Assembly (NCBI RefSeq): GCF_025963695.1
Contig: NZ_JAOQAH010000024.1
Span: 1-44,575, forward strand
Origin: Segetibacter sp.
Lineage (GTDB): Bacteria; Bacteroidota; Bacteroidia; Chitinophagales; Chitinophagaceae
DNA: 44,575 nucleotides
Reading direction: 5' to 3'
Below the pieces are notes generated by a model that saw only the letters and a list, made by a program, of their open reading frames with translations, was not told where the DNA came from and searched no databases. Position numbers and translations under genes: made by a program. This document shows, piece after piece, positions 16,628-25,465 of this stretch (position 1 is the first letter of the stretch; every line of letters begins with the position of its first letter).

Positions 16628-17944
16628 CTATAACTCGTGGAGCATATTGACAACACCCTCTCTTCTTAAGATAAGATAGCCTAATCTATCATTACTAATA
16701 CCTTCCTTCAGCTGGTAGCTAAAAATTAGCTGATCTTCCTCTATTCGTGTTTCGAAGTAGTAAAATTTGATGTTAGAAAATTGCCGCAGCTCTTCACCGA
16801 TTTCGTATAGATGAGTGGAAAGGATAAATAAAGTATTTTTCATTTTTCTTAAACCTTCTATGACCGCTGTGCTACATTTCATTGCATCCTGCACATTGGT
16901 ACCCTTAAAAAGTTCATCTATTAAAATTAGCCAGTTCCTTCCATCGTTGATTTTGACAATCGTTTTTTTTATTCGCTGCACTTCGTTAAAAAAGTAGCTT
17001 TCACCTCTTGTAATATTATCTTCTACCTGGATGTTACTTAGTAAACCATCAAAGAGGCTCAGTTCAAGTTTTTTGGCTGGAACTCCCATACCAACATGGG
17101 CTAAATAAACAGATACGCCTACTGCTTTTATAAAAGTGCTTTTGCCAGCCATGTTTGCCCCCGTCAGGAATAGAAAGTTCCCCTGCTGGTTTAATTGCAC
17201 ATCATAAGCTGTAGGCGTGTGTACCAATGGGTGATATAATTGTTTTGCTTCTACAAAAGGGGAGCTTGTTACTTTTATTTCGGGGAAACAAAAGCTAAAC
17301 TTTTTGCTGGCCATAGCCATACTATAATAAGCATCTAATTGGCTGTATATTTCTATCAGTTCTAGTGCATTTTGCTTGAAATGATAAAGCAGAAAATGCC
17401 CGAAATTAAGATTGTTGACTGTTGATAATTTTTGTGGGTTTTTCCATTCCACCATTTGGGTAACCACCGGGTTCTTTGTTAATGCCTTTATCCGTTCTAT
17501 TATTTTTTGTAAAAGTGTTGGATTGTTTGGACTGTCAAAGGAGTCGGCAACTTGTTTACATCCAACAACGAAATTGATAAAGTGTGTGACTGAAAATTTT
17601 ATTAAGGCGTAATCTTGTGACTTAACTATTCTGTAATAAAGGCTATTGACAGCGTTCGTGTCTCTTGGTATTTTATCTATCTGTGAGTCGTAATATTTCT
17701 GTACAACCATTATGGTTCCGTTGGAAATAATGGAAGGCCACTTGTCTTCTTTATGGATAATTAATTTGAGTGTTTGTTGTGTTTCCTGAATTTTTTGGAG
17801 GTCTGAGTAAGGATTTGCGAGAAAATATCGAAACCATTCTCTTCCACCTACGGTTGTTGTTAAATCAAGGTGATGAAAAACAGATTGTTCTTCTTCCCTA
17901 TGAAAAATCGCCAGATCGTGAATCGTTGTCTTGTCTGCTTGCAT
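16628..17944 (-). CDS. MutS-like DNA mismatch repair family ATPase (short form)
   Basis: The 438-residue protein keeps the MutS core helical domain and the ATPase: Walker A GANMAGKST (262-270), the signature region ITRGESYFFNEVQRI, Walker B LILIDE (339-344) and the H-loop STHLYEIGEEL. It lacks the mismatch-reading domain I and the connector domain, so it is half the size of MutS. Walker A reads GANMAGKST rather than GPNMGGKST. Short MutS-related ATPases are common in Bacteroidota and their roles are unsettled. It lies 60 nt downstream of the dihydroorotase gene on the same strand. Confidence 0.85.
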   Translation of the reverse strand: MQADKTTIHDLAIFHREEEQSVFHHLDLTTTVGGREWFRYFLANPYSDLQKIQETQQTLKLIIHKEDKWPSIISNGTIMVVQKYYDSQIDKIPRDTNAVNSLYYRIVKSQDYALIKFSVTHFINFVVGCKQVADSFDSPNNPTLLQKIIERIKALTKNPVVTQMVEWKNPQKLSTVNNLNFGHFLLYHFKQNALELIEIYSQLDAYYSMAMASKKFSFCFPEIKVTSSPFVEAKQLYHPLVHTPTAYDVQLNQQGNFLFLTGANMAGKSTFIKAVGVSVYLAHVGMGVPAKKLELSLFDGLLSNIQVEDNITRGESYFFNEVQRIKKTIVKINDGRNWLILIDELFKGTNVQDAMKCSTAVIEGLRKMKNTLFILSTHLYEIGEELRQFSNIKFYYFETRIEEDQLIFSYQLKEGISNDRLGYLILRREGVVNMLHEL

Positions 17945-18004
17945 GATGTTAAGAATTGCCGCGCTTGGTGCTATCTATTTCATTCCGGTTTGATCAGGTA
18001 GTAA

Positions 18005-19342
18005 TTATCTATCAAATTTAATTCTCATTCCTTTTATAGACTCATTCCAGAGTCCGTTTCCATAAACTAAGTGACCATTTATGAAAGTATGAGTAACTGA
18101 GGCTGGAAACGTTGTTCCCTCTAAAGGACTCCAGCCACACTTATACAAAATGTTTTGTTTGTTAATGGTATATAATCCCTCCATATCTACCATTACGAGG
18201 TCTGCAAAATAGCCCTCTCTAATGTACCCTCTTCTCTCTACTTGGTAGCAATCTGCCACAGCATGACTCATTTTTTCTACTACTTTTTCCAACGAAATTT
18301 TTTTCTCCTTTACATATTGCAACATAAGCAGCAACGAATGCTGCACGAGGGGAAGACCGGCATGCGCCTTTTCGTAAGGTTCATTTTTTTCGTTCCATGT
18401 ATGAGGCGCGTGGTCAGTAGCTATAACGTCGAGCTTGTTATCTAATAAGCCTTGCCACAGCGCGTCCTTATTGTGTTTGGCTTTTATGGCTGGATTGCAT
18501 TTTATTTGGTTTCCTAAAGTTTCGTAGTCATCGCTTGTAAAGTGTAAGTGATGTACACATACTTCGGCTGTAATTCTCTTTTCGGTTAATGGAAGCATGT
18601 TACTAAATAGCTGAAGTTCTCTCTCTGTGCTGATATGTAAAATATGTAGACGCGTATCATGCTTTTTTGCCAGTTGTATAGCACGAAAGGACGATTCAAA
18701 ACATGCTTCTTCATCCCTTATAAGTGGGTGGTCTGAAGGTTCTAATGTTTCTTTTTGCTGTTTAATTTTCTGGAAATTTCTTTTTATTGTTGCTTCATCT
18801 TCGCAGTGCGTTGCAATTAATAATTCAACTCCTCCAAAAACTTTTTCCAGCACCAGTGGGTTATCTACTAATAAATTTCCTGTTGAAGAACCCATAAACA
18901 CTTTCACACCACACACATCATTCTTCTTATCATTAGTCTGTAAAACTTCGTCAAGATTGTCATTACCAGTACCCATGTAAAAGGAGTAGTTGGCAAGTGA
19001 AGATGTTGCTGCAATAGAATATTTCTGTTCAAGTAATTCCTGGGTAAAAACAGGTGGAACAGTGTTTGGCATTTCCATAAAGCTGGTTACGCCCCCTGCT
19101 ACAGCAGCTTTTGACTCAGAATATATTGTTGCTTTATGCGTCAATCCCGGCTCTCTAAAATGAACCTGGTCATCTATTGCACCAGGCAATAAAAACTTGC
19201 CGTTTCCGTTTATCTCGGTAACATTTTCCTTAACAGATATGTTTCGGTCGATTTTGTGAATCATACCTTCTTTTATAAAAACATCACCGACCGAAGTTTT
19301 ACCTTCGTTCACAATTTGTATACCTTTTATTAAATAATTCAT
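18005..19342 (-). CDS. pyrC: dihydroorotase
   Basis: Dihydroorotase closes carbamoyl-aspartate to dihydroorotate in pyrimidine synthesis. The amidohydrolase motifs are present: DDQVHFREPG (57-66), the probable carbamylated Lys in GVKVFMGSS (K147), H179 in THCED, H236 in LHILHIST, and D310 in TDHAPH. The first metal motif is D-D-Q-V-H rather than D-x-H-x-H, so Gln59 replaces one His; I recall the same variant in other Bacteroidota enzymes. Length (445 aa) is normal for class I. The symbol pyrC is by function. Only 29 nt separate it from the divergent barrel gene. Confidence 0.93.
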   Translation of the reverse strand: MNYLIKGIQIVNEGKTSVGDVFIKEGMIHKIDRNISVKENVTEINGNGKFLLPGAIDDQVHFREPGLTHKATIYSESKAAVAGGVTSFMEMPNTVPPVFTQELLEQKYSIAATSSLANYSFYMGTGNDNLDEVLQTNDKKNDVCGVKVFMGSSTGNLLVDNPLVLEKVFGGVELLIATHCEDEATIKRNFQKIKQQKETLEPSDHPLIRDEEACFESSFRAIQLAKKHDTRLHILHISTERELQLFSNMLPLTEKRITAEVCVHHLHFTSDDYETLGNQIKCNPAIKAKHNKDALWQGLLDNKLDVIATDHAPHTWNEKNEPYEKAHAGLPLVQHSLLLMLQYVKEKKISLEKVVEKMSHAVADCYQVERRGYIREGYFADLVMVDMEGLYTINKQNILYKCGWSPLEGTTFPASVTHTFINGHLVYGNGLWNESIKGMRIKFDR

Positions 19343-19371
19343 CTTAGATATTTTATCAAAACCAGTATTTC

Positions 19372-21057
19372 ATGCAAATTATTAAATCCGTTCGCATACT
19401 TGTTTTTTTCTTGCTTCCCCTTTTTGCATCTTCTCAAAGTTCCTATATTCCACTTGGAACAAAAGATTACCAAATGTTGGATCGCCTCGAGATTAAAACA
19501 GGAAATTCGAACCTGATGTACTCAACCGTAAAACCTTTTAACCGCAGGCTTACGACCTGGGAGATTGAGAAGATTGATAGTTTAGTGATAGCAGGAGATG
19601 CTTCTACAAAAGGCCTCACCGGGGTTGATAAATACAATATGCAACGTTTTTTAATGAATAACAGCGAATGGTCGAAACCGAGAGAGACTTATAACAGCAA
19701 AAAGCCTTTTTTAAAGAGTTTCTATAAAACAAAAGGAAATTTTTACGAGGTTAACACACCTGATTTTTTCCTGGCCTTTAACCCCGTAATACAATATCAA
19801 CAGATGGTAGAAAACGGGAATCCTCAAAACCTCTTTTATAACAGTCGTGGAGCGAGCATCAGGGGTATGATAAGCAAAAAAGTTGCTTTTGATCTATACA
19901 TAACCGACAACCAAGAGAGAAACCCACTGTATGTACAGGATTGGATAAGAAGAAATACTGCCGTTCCCGGTGCACGTTACTTTAAAAATTTTAAAGCGGC
20001 GGGAGGATATGATTATTTTGATAACAGAGGTTCTGTAAGTATAAATGCTACGAAATATATTGATATACAATTGGGCTACGATAAGAACTTTATTGGCGAT
20101 GGTTATCGGAGTTTATTACTGAGCGATTTTTCGGGAAATGCATTATTTCTAAAGTTTAATACTCGCATATGGAAATTGAATTATGAGAATTTGTTTATGG
20201 AGCTTATTCCTAATTATAGAAGAGCGGGCGGAGATTATGTACTTCCCCGGAAATATTTTAGAATGAACTTTTTAAGCTTTAATGCTACTAAATGGCTTAA
20301 TATAGGCGTGTTTGATGCCGTGACTTTTGGAAGGCAGGATCACTTCGATTTTCAGTATTTAGTGCCGGTTATGTTTCTGCGTCCGGCAGAGTCGGATATT
20401 GGAAGTGGCGACAAAGCAAAACTTGGACTAACCGCGAAGGCTAATATTAAGAAGACATTTCAGGTGTATGGCCAGTTTGTATTAGATGAATTTATATTGA
20501 AGGAGGTGGTTAAGAATAATGGGTTTTGGGCCAATAAATACGGATATCAGTTAGGCATTAAATACCCTGATGCATTTGGAGTGAGAAATCTTGACCTACA
20601 AGTAGAGTCTAATCGTGTAAGGCCTTTTACGTATACTCATTATGATACAGTTGGTAATTATACACATTACAACCAACCCTTAGCTCATCCTCTCGGAGCT
20701 AACTTTCAGGAGTTTATTGGCGTCTTAAAATATCAGCCTTTAAACAAGTTGTATCTGCAGGCAAGGGCCATCTATTATTACCAGGGGCTGGATTCAGCAG
20801 GTGCAAATTTTGGCAGTAACATAAACATTGGATATAATAACAGAACAAAGAATTACGGATATTTTGTAGGCGATGGAAATAAAGTAAAGTCTATGAATAT
20901 AAACCTGCTTGCATCTTATGAGTTAAAGGAAAACCTTTTTGTAGATGCAAACCTTCAACGTCGTACGTATAACAGAGCAGTAGGTGGCAATGCCTCTTCT
21001 ACAATTTTTTCATTTGGTGTACGATGGAATATGGCCAGAAGGAATTTTGATTTTTAA
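19372..21057 (+). CDS. outer-membrane beta-barrel protein (Wzi/RemB-like)
   Basis: A signal peptide (KSVRILVFFLLPLFASSQ) precedes a 540-residue protein built of alternating aromatic/polar beta strands, e.g. YIDIQLGYDKNFIGDGYRSL and LYLQARAIYYYQGL, ending in an aromatic C-terminus (VRWNMARRNFDF) as outer-membrane barrels do. The motif KNFIGDGYRSLLLSD is like that in capsule assembly Wzi and the gliding-associated RemB. The assignment to this family is moderate; the location is well supported. A terminator follows at 21078-21113. Confidence 0.7.
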   Translation: MQIIKSVRILVFFLLPLFASSQSSYIPLGTKDYQMLDRLEIKTGNSNLMYSTVKPFNRRLTTWEIEKIDSLVIAGDASTKGLTGVDKYNMQRFLMNNSEWSKPRETYNSKKPFLKSFYKTKGNFYEVNTPDFFLAFNPVIQYQQMVENGNPQNLFYNSRGASIRGMISKKVAFDLYITDNQERNPLYVQDWIRRNTAVPGARYFKNFKAAGGYDYFDNRGSVSINATKYIDIQLGYDKNFIGDGYRSLLLSDFSGNALFLKFNTRIWKLNYENLFMELIPNYRRAGGDYVLPRKYFRMNFLSFNATKWLNIGVFDAVTFGRQDHFDFQYLVPVMFLRPAESDIGSGDKAKLGLTAKANIKKTFQVYGQFVLDEFILKEVVKNNGFWANKYGYQLGIKYPDAFGVRNLDLQVESNRVRPFTYTHYDTVGNYTHYNQPLAHPLGANFQEFIGVLKYQPLNKLYLQARAIYYYQGLDSAGANFGSNINIGYNNRTKNYGYFVGDGNKVKSMNINLLASYELKENLFVDANLQRRTYNRAVGGNASSTIFSFGVRWNMARRNFDF

Positions 21058-21077
21058 TGGTCCTTAGAATTTTATAC

Positions 21078-21113
21078 ATCCGGCTTCAGCTAGCGTTGAA
21101 GACCGGATTTTTT
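21078..21113 (+). terminator. rho-independent terminator after the barrel gene
   Basis: ATCCGGCTTCA pairs with TGAAGACCGGAT (one bulged base) across an 8-nt loop, followed by a run of T. It starts 21 nt past the stop of the gene ending at 21057. Confidence 0.8.
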
Positions 21114-21261
21114 ATTTGTGTGGTATTTTTAAAATTGTAGCCAACGTCTCGCTTTACTTTTTCTGGCATTAGTTCATTGTATTAACTGGTAAACGGGTAC
21201 AACTTTCTATAATTCGATCAGGTTAAGGGGTTGGAGCAGTAGGATGAGTAGAAATAATAAA

Positions 21262-21320
21262 GCCGAAGAGTGCGACGCAAGAAAAGCTTAATAAGAGGTA
21301 TTTCGGCCCGGTAAAAAAAA
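21262..21320 (+). repeat. bipartite intergenic element, copy D
   Basis: Box 1 ends in AGAGTGCGACGCAAG (21267-21281); box 2 is GGCCCGGTAAAAAAAA after 21-23 nt. It ends 7 nt from the porT stop, with its direction opposite to porT. Confidence 0.75.
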
Positions 21321-21327
21321 TCAATTA

Positions 21328-22077
21328 CTAATCTTCGAGAATTATCGAAAAAACAAGCATCCTCGAATGTAATTTATCCAGCACGCTACTGTATTTTAAA
21401 TTTGGATCACGACTGTGAATGTTGGAGAGACCGTTACTGATTTTTAGTTCGGGCGAGAAAGTTACATACCGAAAGAAAAAATTAAAGCCAACACCTGCTT
21501 CTATACCAAAATCATTTTTATTTAGCTTAACCAGGTCTTCTGCGTTGCGTGCCTGTGAATTACTAGATAAATCCATATCGTATTTTACGCCTCCCATTAG
21601 ATAGGTTCGAAAATTGCCGATGCGATCGCTATTGAATTTTACCTGGAAGGGAAAACTGACAATTGTAGAGGGAAGGGTTTTCTTCTCTATCGCTTTCTCG
21701 TCATACAACGGATATTTTAAACCGTAAGTAAAGTATTTAGCTCCGCCAATAATAAGCTGGGGATTTGCCCGAAAAGAGAACCGGTTCGATAGCCGAAGGG
21801 TGCCGACCAAACCTAAAGCAATACCGCCGCTGCTACCAGGCTCAACAGATAACACGCTGTCGTTTTGAAGAAACGTAGGATGTTTTGAGGGATGAAGTGT
21901 AGATGAATTGTAACTAATTGAAAGACCAAAATAGTATGGCCAATCATCGTGATTCGGCCGGTTTTCTTCTCTCTGCTGGCTATACGAGGCCAGAGAAATA
22001 AAGCCGGTCAAAACAAATAGTGTGAGTGTTTTGCGTAAGAAAAATGTGCAGTTTGAAATCCCCTTTAAATCTAACAT
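21328..22077 (-). CDS. porT: PorT-like type IX secretion outer-membrane protein
   Basis: The product (249 aa) has an N-terminal hydrophobic signal (KTLTLFVLTGFISLASYSQ), the early motif YYFGLSISYNSSTLHP, a Gly-rich strand SGGIALGLVGTLRLSNRFSFR, FRTYLMGGVKYDMD and GIEAGVGFNFFF with SPELKISNGLSN, all typical of PorT-family eight-strand barrels. PorT is needed for gingipain secretion in Porphyromonas and its homologue SprT for gliding in Flavobacterium. Being downstream of ubiE on the same strand is a recurring arrangement in this phylum and supports the call. Confidence 0.86.
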   Translation of the reverse strand: MLDLKGISNCTFFLRKTLTLFVLTGFISLASYSQQREENRPNHDDWPYYFGLSISYNSSTLHPSKHPTFLQNDSVLSVEPGSSGGIALGLVGTLRLSNRFSFRANPQLIIGGAKYFTYGLKYPLYDEKAIEKKTLPSTIVSFPFQVKFNSDRIGNFRTYLMGGVKYDMDLSSNSQARNAEDLVKLNKNDFGIEAGVGFNFFFRYVTFSPELKISNGLSNIHSRDPNLKYSSVLDKLHSRMLVFSIILED

Positions 22078-22278
22078 TTACTATTTTGTTATTCTGTCAA
22101 TCATCCGTTGTAGTAGGTAGATTTCTGCTTATATTTTTCTTTTAGATTTTTGAGGCAATTTACTTGGCTTTTCTCAAGCTTCCTAATCAGGTGTTTAAAG
22201 AAGTGTTAATAGTAAAACGAATAACGACAATAATAATTGTAGCGTATTTAACCGATGGGTGAATTGAGAATGTTTAAG

Positions 22279-23022
22279 TTATTTGCTTCCGCAGTAAATA
22301 GAGCAAATTCCGAGAGTAAGTATTTTAGAGTAGGTGGAGGAATAACCGACGTTGTTTAAAATAGTAATAAACTGCTGCCCCTCCGGAAACCTTTGAACGG
22401 AGTCATTTAAATATTGATATGCGTCTTTGTTTTTTGCAATCAATTTTCCAAATCCCGGTGCAATCTGGTTCATGTATAAATTGTACACGCCCTTAAACAA
22501 AAATTGTTTTGGTCTTGAAAATTCAAGTACAACTAATTTGCCACCTGGCTTAAGTACGCGAAGCATTTCACCAAGGCCTTTCTCAAGGTTCTGATAATTT
22601 CTTACACCAAACGCAACTGTAATAGCATCGAAACTATTATCGGGAAAAGCAATTGTTTCACTATCACCTTTTAATAGTTCTATTTTACTTTGTAACCCCA
22701 ACTTTTCAACTTTTTGTCGGCCTATTTCCAGCATCCCTTCTGAAATGTCTATTCCTGTAATTTTTGCCGGGTGTAATATTTTTTCAGCAAGAATGGCGAC
22801 ATCGGCGGTGCCTGTAGCAACGTCGAGTATATTTTGTGGATGTAGTGGTACTAATTGTTTGATTGCTTTCTTTCTCCAGCTAACATCTATTCCTGCAGAT
22901 AAAAAGCGGTTTAAAAAATCGTATCGAAAAGCAATTTTATCAAACATTTGTGCGACCTGTTGTTTTTTGCTTTGGTCGCTTTCTTTAAAAGGAACGATTG
23001 TGTCATGAGCATACTTAGGCAT
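22279..23022 (-). CDS. ubiE: demethylmenaquinone methyltransferase UbiE/MenG
   Basis: The enzyme methylates demethylmenaquinone, the last step of menaquinone synthesis, using SAM. The SAM motif ILDVATGTADVAILA is at about 65-79, followed by ITGIDISEGMLEIGRQKV, the family signature FDAITVAFGVRNYQN and LRVLKPGGKLVVLEFSRP. The C-terminal LTLGICSIYCGSK is the usual ending. Length (247 aa) is standard. Bacteroidota use menaquinone, so MenG activity is the likely one. It lies about 200 nt upstream of porT and may be co-transcribed. Confidence 0.96.
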   Translation of the reverse strand: MPKYAHDTIVPFKESDQSKKQQVAQMFDKIAFRYDFLNRFLSAGIDVSWRKKAIKQLVPLHPQNILDVATGTADVAILAEKILHPAKITGIDISEGMLEIGRQKVEKLGLQSKIELLKGDSETIAFPDNSFDAITVAFGVRNYQNLEKGLGEMLRVLKPGGKLVVLEFSRPKQFLFKGVYNLYMNQIAPGFGKLIAKNKDAYQYLNDSVQRFPEGQQFITILNNVGYSSTYSKILTLGICSIYCGSK

Positions 23023-23093
23023 AGAAGGCGAAGATACAATTTTACCTTTCGGTGGCTTTATTGAGGAGGTTTTTTAACAGGGCAATTGTGCGC

Positions 23094-23432
23094 TTATTTT
23101 CTTGCGGCTTTAAATATATTGAAGCCTTTTTTTAATATCGAAACTATAGCAGAGGGTCTTTTAGCTCCATAAGTAAGTAAATTACCTGGGCTTATTTGAG
23201 GGGCAAAAAACGCGTTGATTAACTTTTTGCCGCCATTAAGAGCGGCATCAGTAATTTTTCCCCGTAATATTTTTGGTATAAATGTGTTTACTCCTGCAGC
23301 TGCCAGTTCACCGGGTATTTCATACATTTTTAATCGCAATTCATGCTCTTCTTCCACTATCCTCTGCATTACCACCTGTTGTTCTTTTTGTAATGCTTTC
23401 AGAGAATTTACGTGAGATAAATTATACTTCAT
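23094..23432 (-). CDS. hypothetical protein paired with holin-like gene, 112 aa
   Basis: The start overlaps the upstream holin-like gene by 11 nt, so the two are translationally coupled. The N-terminal half is a charged helix (LKALQKEQQVVMQRIVEEEHELRLKM), probably coiled coil. The rest is moderately hydrophobic and basic, ending KKGFNIFKAARK. There is no clear membrane span or signal. I do not know the family; the pair may act together at the membrane. Confidence 0.7.
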   Translation of the reverse strand: MKYNLSHVNSLKALQKEQQVVMQRIVEEEHELRLKMYEIPGELAAAGVNTFIPKILRGKITDAALNGGKKLINAFFAPQISPGNLLTYGAKRPSAIVSILKKGFNIFKAARK

Positions 23433-23787
23433 TAGACCAGGTTTCTTTATTACTGAAAGAAAATTTTATGATAGAGTCGACAATAAGTTTTCCTGTATAC
23501 TTCTTATGAAGAAATACTAAAAGGAAAATAAGTAGCACGTAAATGCCTGCAAGAATAGCAAATCCTCCCGGGTAACTGTCTACTGCCTGCGAAAGATAAT
23601 AACCTGCAATGAAGCTAATAATCATAAATAAAATCAGGCTTATAAAAGTAATCACAACACCCAGAAATAATGTTGAAGAGGCTTTTGCAGCTTTTTCTGT
23701 CGCCTGCAGTTTTAATAGTAACATACGGTCATCAACATACTCTTCAACCATGTCTTTTACCTCAACAAAAAATCCATTTTTTTCCAT
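23422..23787 (-). CDS. phage holin family / Holin-X-like membrane protein
   Basis: The 121-residue protein has an N-terminal helix (FFVEVKDMVEEYVDDRMLLLKLQATEKAA), then two membrane segments (LFLGVVITFISLILFMIISFIAGYYL and GGFAILAGIYVLLIFLLVFL) and a basic tail. This is the layout of the PF07332-type (holin-X / YqjE-like) proteins, widespread in non-phage genomes and with no proven lytic role. No phage genes are near. It heads a two-gene unit with the 112-aa protein. Confidence 0.78.
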   Translation of the reverse strand: MEKNGFFVEVKDMVEEYVDDRMLLLKLQATEKAAKASSTLFLGVVITFISLILFMIISFIAGYYLSQAVDSYPGGFAILAGIYVLLIFLLVFLHKKYTGKLIVDSIIKFSFSNKETWSNEV

Positions 23788-23944
23788 TGCGCTTCTTATT
23801 ATTTAATATGGTTAGCAATAATTAAACCAGATGCTTACTCTTAATCAAGCGGTTAGGGCTACTTTTTGTAGCATTCTTTCATTTATTTTTATAAAATTAT
23901 CCCTTTCTTCATCCTATGAGAGGCAACAATAAAAAGTTGAATAT

Positions 23945-25111
23945 ATGCATATAACAGAGGTGGCAGACAAAAGAACGGAGAAAGCATTTCTTGAGGTGAA
24001 TGCCTGGATGAACAGTCACAACCCGAAGTATATTCAGCCTCTTGATAACGAGGTGAGGGATGTTTTTGACGCAAAAAAGAATAAGGCTTTTAAAAAGGGC
24101 ACTGCCAAAAGATGGATTTTAAAAGATGCAGACGGAAAGGTTGTTGGCAGAATAGCTGCTTTTGTAAGTGCCAAATACATTAATAAAGGAGACACTTACC
24201 CCGTAGGCTGCTGTGGTTTTTTTGATTGCATTGACGACCAGGCTGCTGCAAACCTGTTGTTTGATACTGCAAAAAACTGGTTGCGGAAAAACGGAATGGA
24301 AGCAATGGATGGCCCGGTTAACTTTGGGGAGCGTGATAAATGGTGGGGCCTGATGGTAGAGGGTTTTGACGATGAACCCATGTACGGCATTTCTTTTAAT
24401 CCGCGCTACTACGAAAAGCTGTTCGAAGGCTATGGCTTTCAAAATTATTACAACCAGTATTATTATACTTTAGCTGCATACGGAACGCTCAGCGATAAGT
24501 ATCGCGAACGGCATGCGAAGTTTGCTGCCAAGCCCGATTATTCTGCCCGTCATGTTGATAAAAGTAATCTCCCAAAGTTTGCCAAAGATTTTTCTACCAT
24601 CTACAACCTTGCCTGGGCGCAGCACAATGAAGGAAAAGAGATCGGCGCTGAAGCTGCGCTTAAGTTGTTTAACAAGATGAAGCCGATAATGGATGAAACG
24701 CTCGTTTGGTTTGCTTATTATAAAGAAGAGCCAATTGGTATGTGGGTCAATATTCCTGACCTGAACCAGTATTTTAAATACTTTAAAGGCAAGTTTGGCT
24801 TATGGCAAAAAATTCGCCTGCTGCTGTTGCAAAGAACTAAGCCGAGTCGCAAAATAAATGGCGTTGCGTTTGGAATAGTTCCTAAATTTCAAGGTTTGGG
24901 GATTGATGCTTTCATGATTTATTCGGGTACTTTGGTAATTAGAAAAGAGGGCAAGTACGATTTAATTGAAATGGGCTGGGCCGGCGATTGGAACCCCAGA
25001 ATGATTGGTATTTATAAAGCATTAGGAGGCACTCAAAGTCGGCGGATGATTACGTATCGATATAATTTTGACCGGGCCATACCTTTCGAACGACATCCGG
25101 TTGTTGTATAA
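23945..25111 (+). CDS. GNAT-like acyltransferase family protein (YghO-like), 388 aa
   Basis: The protein appears to hold two GNAT-like halves. The first (about 1-190) includes KDADGKVVGRIAAFVSAKY and CIDDQAAANLLFDTAKNWL with the motif MDGPVNFGERDKWWGL, typical of the YghO group. The second (about 210-385) has WFAYYKEEPIGMWVNIPD and the acetyl-CoA-loop-like VAFGIVPKFQGLGIDAFMIY. This family is uncharacterised; an amino-acyl or acyl transfer role is possible. It stands alone, divergent from the holin-like gene, with paired repeat elements downstream. Confidence 0.78.
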   Translation: MHITEVADKRTEKAFLEVNAWMNSHNPKYIQPLDNEVRDVFDAKKNKAFKKGTAKRWILKDADGKVVGRIAAFVSAKYINKGDTYPVGCCGFFDCIDDQAAANLLFDTAKNWLRKNGMEAMDGPVNFGERDKWWGLMVEGFDDEPMYGISFNPRYYEKLFEGYGFQNYYNQYYYTLAAYGTLSDKYRERHAKFAAKPDYSARHVDKSNLPKFAKDFSTIYNLAWAQHNEGKEIGAEAALKLFNKMKPIMDETLVWFAYYKEEPIGMWVNIPDLNQYFKYFKGKFGLWQKIRLLLLQRTKPSRKINGVAFGIVPKFQGLGIDAFMIYSGTLVIRKEGKYDLIEMGWAGDWNPRMIGIYKALGGTQSRRMITYRYNFDRAIPFERHPVVV

Positions 25112-25118
25112 TAACAGG

Positions 25119-25174
25119 CTTTTGTAACCAGCAATTGTTTTCTGCTCAGCGATAGTGGCGACGCTCCATTCATC
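25119..25174 (-). repeat. bipartite intergenic element, diverged copy E-left
   Basis: On the minus strand box 2 is TGCTGGTTACAAAA, the spacer is exactly 21 nt and box 1 holds GGAGCGTCGCCAC. The dyad GCG-N-CGC is kept although the bases around it have changed. It is the inverted mate of the copy at 25348. Confidence 0.65.
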
Positions 25175-25347
25175 GTTGATAATTCTTTTGAGCATTTAAG
25201 CGAAGCTTTTTAAAAACAACAAATAATTGAAGCTGCCTGCATTGAGTGGGATGTTTAAAAAAATACGAAAAGTCAGTTCACCTGACAATCTTTTTGGAGG
25301 CAAAAATTTAAAAAACAAGACTAAAACAGTTGATCGAAGACTTAAAA

Positions 25348-25404
25348 GTTGCAGGGTGCGACGCAAGCAAAGCCTGGTTTTGTTTTACCGCTGATGTCAT
25401 AAAA
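25348..25404 (+). repeat. bipartite intergenic element, copy E-right
   Basis: Box 1 contains GGGTGCGACGCAAG (25354-25367). After 21 nt a weak box 2 reads CGCTGATGTCATAAAA. It is the inverted mate of the copy at 25119. Confidence 0.7.
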
Positions 25405-25465
25405 TCGTTTATACTACCCGATAGCAGTAACAGGTGAATTATAATGGATGCTACCTTTGGCAACT

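Larger units (their letters stand above)
25112..25465. other. 354-bp intergenic region with a repeat pair
   Basis: Almost the whole gap is framed by two head-to-head bipartite elements, at 25119-25174 and 25348-25404. The 173 nt between are AT-rich with no convincing ORF. I see no terminator for the upstream gene and no clear promoter for the glycosyltransferase. Confidence 0.6.

Noticed and set aside
23094..23787. Phage lysis cassette because of the holin-like gene
   Set aside because: No endolysin, structural or integrase gene is near, and this holin-like family is common in non-phage loci.
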